Positions 35,696 through 37,084 of a stretch of 37,084 bases of DNA are shown here, in pieces (the stretch's first letter is position 1; the number at the start of each line of letters is the position of its first letter). The stretch is from an uncultured Prevotella sp. (GTDB taxonomy: Bacteria; Bacteroidota; Bacteroidia; Bacteroidales; Bacteroidaceae), in contig CAJOIX010000007.1 of NCBI GenBank assembly GCA_905234815.1, positions 1 to 37,084 on the forward strand, written 5' to 3'. A model generated the notes under the pieces. The model ran no database searches and was not told the origin of the DNA. It was given only the letters and a program-made list of their open reading frames with translations. Position numbers and translations under genes: made by a program.

Positions 35696-36685
35696 ATGAC
35701 ACGTCTCGTAGAACACCTACAAAGTCGCTACTTTCTGGCAGCCAACCGACTGAACTCGCGCTCAGCCCGACAGCGCATTGTTGCCTACGTTGAGAGCTAT
35801 GACGATGTGTTCTTCTGGCGAACAGTGCTGCAGCAGTTGGAAACGCCCAAGCGCTATTTTGAAGTCATGCTCCCCGACAAGATGGGCCGCCTGGAACGGG
35901 GCAAGAAAGCCGTGCTCATGCATGTGCTCTCCAACCGTTTGGGAAAAGCAATGATAGCCTGTGTCGATGCCGATTACGATGTTCTCCGCGCAGGTCATGG
36001 AACCACATCCAGCCAGCTTCTCAGCAATCCCTACATCATACATACACAGGCCTATGCCATCGACAATATGCTCTGCTACGCGCCCTCGCTCCACAATGTG
36101 TGTGTGGCAGTAACGCTCAACGATAGCCGCGTGTTCGACAGTGAGGCTTATCTGCAGCAATTCTCAAGAATCATCTATCCGCTCTTTGTCTGGAATATCT
36201 GGTGCTATCGGGAGAATTGCTACAACCGATTCACCATGACCGACTTTCTCCGCACCATCGAGCTCGGCAACTTCAAACTCGGGGCTGCCGAACAATCGCT
36301 CCAAAACCTGCAGCGGAAAGTGGATCGAAAGGTGAAAGAACTTCAGCAAGACTACAGCTACGGCATTGCCGGCGTACAATCCCTGAAAGAAGAACTCGCA
36401 CAACTGGGTGTTACCCCCGACAATACCTACCTTTACATACAAGGGCATCACCTTCAGGAAAAAGTTGTAGTCCCCATGCTCAAGCGCATCTGCGATTTCT
36501 TGGTCAACCAGCGGCAGCAAGACATCTCCCGCAAAAGCCTTCATGCCCAGCAGCGACACAACGAACTCAAGTCCTACAATCACTCCACAGAAACCATTTC
36601 GTCTGTGTTGAAACGAAACACAGGATGGCTCCAGTCGCCGCAATATCAAGCCATTCTCAAACAACTCCATCAGATATTCCCATAA
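35696..36685 (+). CDS. DUF4435 TOPRIM-like protein
   Basis: This 329-residue protein starts at the ATG at 35696 (MTRLVEHLQSRYF). The N-terminal third has the TOPRIM-like acidic set of DUF4435: E33 in AYVESYDDVFFW and D91, D93 and D95 in CVDADYD. The second part is mostly helical, with a Lys/Glu/Gln-rich likely coiled-coil stretch (about 200-235). The family includes AriB of PARIS and relatives of OLD nucleases. Its neighbour is a small AAA ATPase 73 bp upstream; the inositol-phosphate synthase gene starts 30 bp downstream. A nuclease or RNase role is inference from the family. I see no transposon, integrase or base-composition break around it, so it may be a core gene in this lineage. Confidence 0.82.
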   Translation: MTRLVEHLQSRYFLAANRLNSRSARQRIVAYVESYDDVFFWRTVLQQLETPKRYFEVMLPDKMGRLERGKKAVLMHVLSNRLGKAMIACVDADYDVLRAGHGTTSSQLLSNPYIIHTQAYAIDNMLCYAPSLHNVCVAVTLNDSRVFDSEAYLQQFSRIIYPLFVWNIWCYRENCYNRFTMTDFLRTIELGNFKLGAAEQSLQNLQRKVDRKVKELQQDYSYGIAGVQSLKEELAQLGVTPDNTYLYIQGHHLQEKVVVPMLKRICDFLVNQRQQDISRKSLHAQQRHNELKSYNHSTETISSVLKRNTGWLQSPQYQAILKQLHQIFP

Positions 36686-36715
36686 TTTCTATAAAACTAA
36701 TAAATTCAAAAAGAT

Positions 36716-37084
36716 ATGATTAAACCCGCAGAAGGAAAACTTGGCATCATGATAGTCGGTTGCGGAGCCGTATCTACAACCTTCATGACCGGTGTACTCA
36801 TGGCTCGCCGTGGACTGGCAAAGCCCGTTGGTTCCATGACCCAATACGACCGCATCCGCGTAGGGCGTGGTCAGGAGAAGAAATACTTGAAATATGAAGA
36901 AATAGTTCCGCTGGCCTCGTTAGACCAAATCGTGTTCGGCACGTGGGATGTCTATCCGCTGAACGCCTACCAGGCTGCTGTCTATGCCGAAGTGCTCAAA
37001 CGCGAAGACATCGAACCGGTGCGCGATGAGTTGGAAAAGATACAGCCACTCAAGGCCGCCTTCGACCGCAATTATGCCAAGCGA
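36716..37084 (+). CDS. ino1: Inositol-3-phosphate synthase, N-terminal part
   Basis: The gene runs off the right edge; 123 codons are visible from the ATG at 36716. The NAD-binding Rossmann motif is GIMIVGCGAVSTTF (about residues 10-23), followed by MARRGLAKPVGSMTQYDRIR and FGTWDVYPLNAYQAA, which match the bacterial L-myo-inositol-1-phosphate synthase family. The enzyme turns glucose 6-phosphate into inositol 3-phosphate, used in Bacteroidales for inositol phospho- and sphingolipids. It begins 30 nt after the DUF4435 gene with no terminator between them, so it may share its transcript. The lipid genes that usually follow lie outside the window. Confidence 0.9.
   Translation, partial: MIKPAEGKLGIMIVGCGAVSTTFMTGVLMARRGLAKPVGSMTQYDRIRVGRGQEKKYLKYEEIVPLASLDQIVFGTWDVYPLNAYQAAVYAEVLKREDIEPVRDELEKIQPLKAAFDRNYAKR

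Overview
The window looks like chromosomal DNA of a Bacteroidota bacterium of the order Bacteroidales, probably Prevotellaceae-like (genus-level placement is inference). Supporting signs are type IX secretion genes porU and porV, a Bacteroidales-type parA-parB-DUF5683-mltD-rel cluster, an inositol-phosphate synthase, genes mostly without strong Shine-Dalgarno sequences, and several promoters of the Bacteroidota form TTTG-N19-TAnnTTTG. Nearly all of it is core genome; I see no insertion sequence, prophage, integron or CRISPR array.

Layout. (1) 1-136, minus: 5' end of a topoisomerase IV/gyrase A subunit gene with its own promoter. (2) 387-15384, minus: a large information-processing block. In transcription order it reads xerC, luxS, hpf, tRNA-Thr(TGT), tRNA-Tyr(GTA), tRNA-Gly(TCC), tRNA-Thr(GGT), tuf, tRNA-Trp(CCA), secE, nusG, rplK, rplA, rplJ, rplL, rpoB, rpoC, ending in a hairpin terminator. 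Hairpins lie between tuf and tRNA-Trp, nusG and rplK, and rplL and rpoB, where read-through could be tuned. (3) 15719-17570, plus: a secreted Gly/Ser/His/Arg-rich protein and a DUF308-like membrane protein. (4) 17615-28380, minus: surE, lpxB, a flippase-like UPF0104 membrane protein, pepD, a fumarylacetoacetase-family enzyme, porU, porV and ispF. (5) 28495-37084, plus: parA, parB, a DUF5683 protein, an MltD-like lytic transglycosylase, a bifunctional RelA/SpoT, a small AAA ATPase, a DUF4435/TOPRIM-like protein and the 5' part of inositol-3-phosphate synthase.

The main unexplained signal is a short imperfect palindrome, AAAAGCTATGCTTTT. It occurs in three arrays at widely separated places (15448-15528, 23566-23646, 30282-30362). 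Each array has exactly four units at an exact 22-bp pitch, so each spans 81 bp, with unit orientation mixed and inverted flanks that bracket the whole array. A single bracketed unit sits at 241-255. The third array is degenerate and lies inside the DUF5683 reading frame, where it encodes most of the signal peptide.

The second signal is a compact AAA ATPase plus DUF4435 pair directly after rel. It has the domain make-up of the PARIS anti-phage system but sits in core-genome context.
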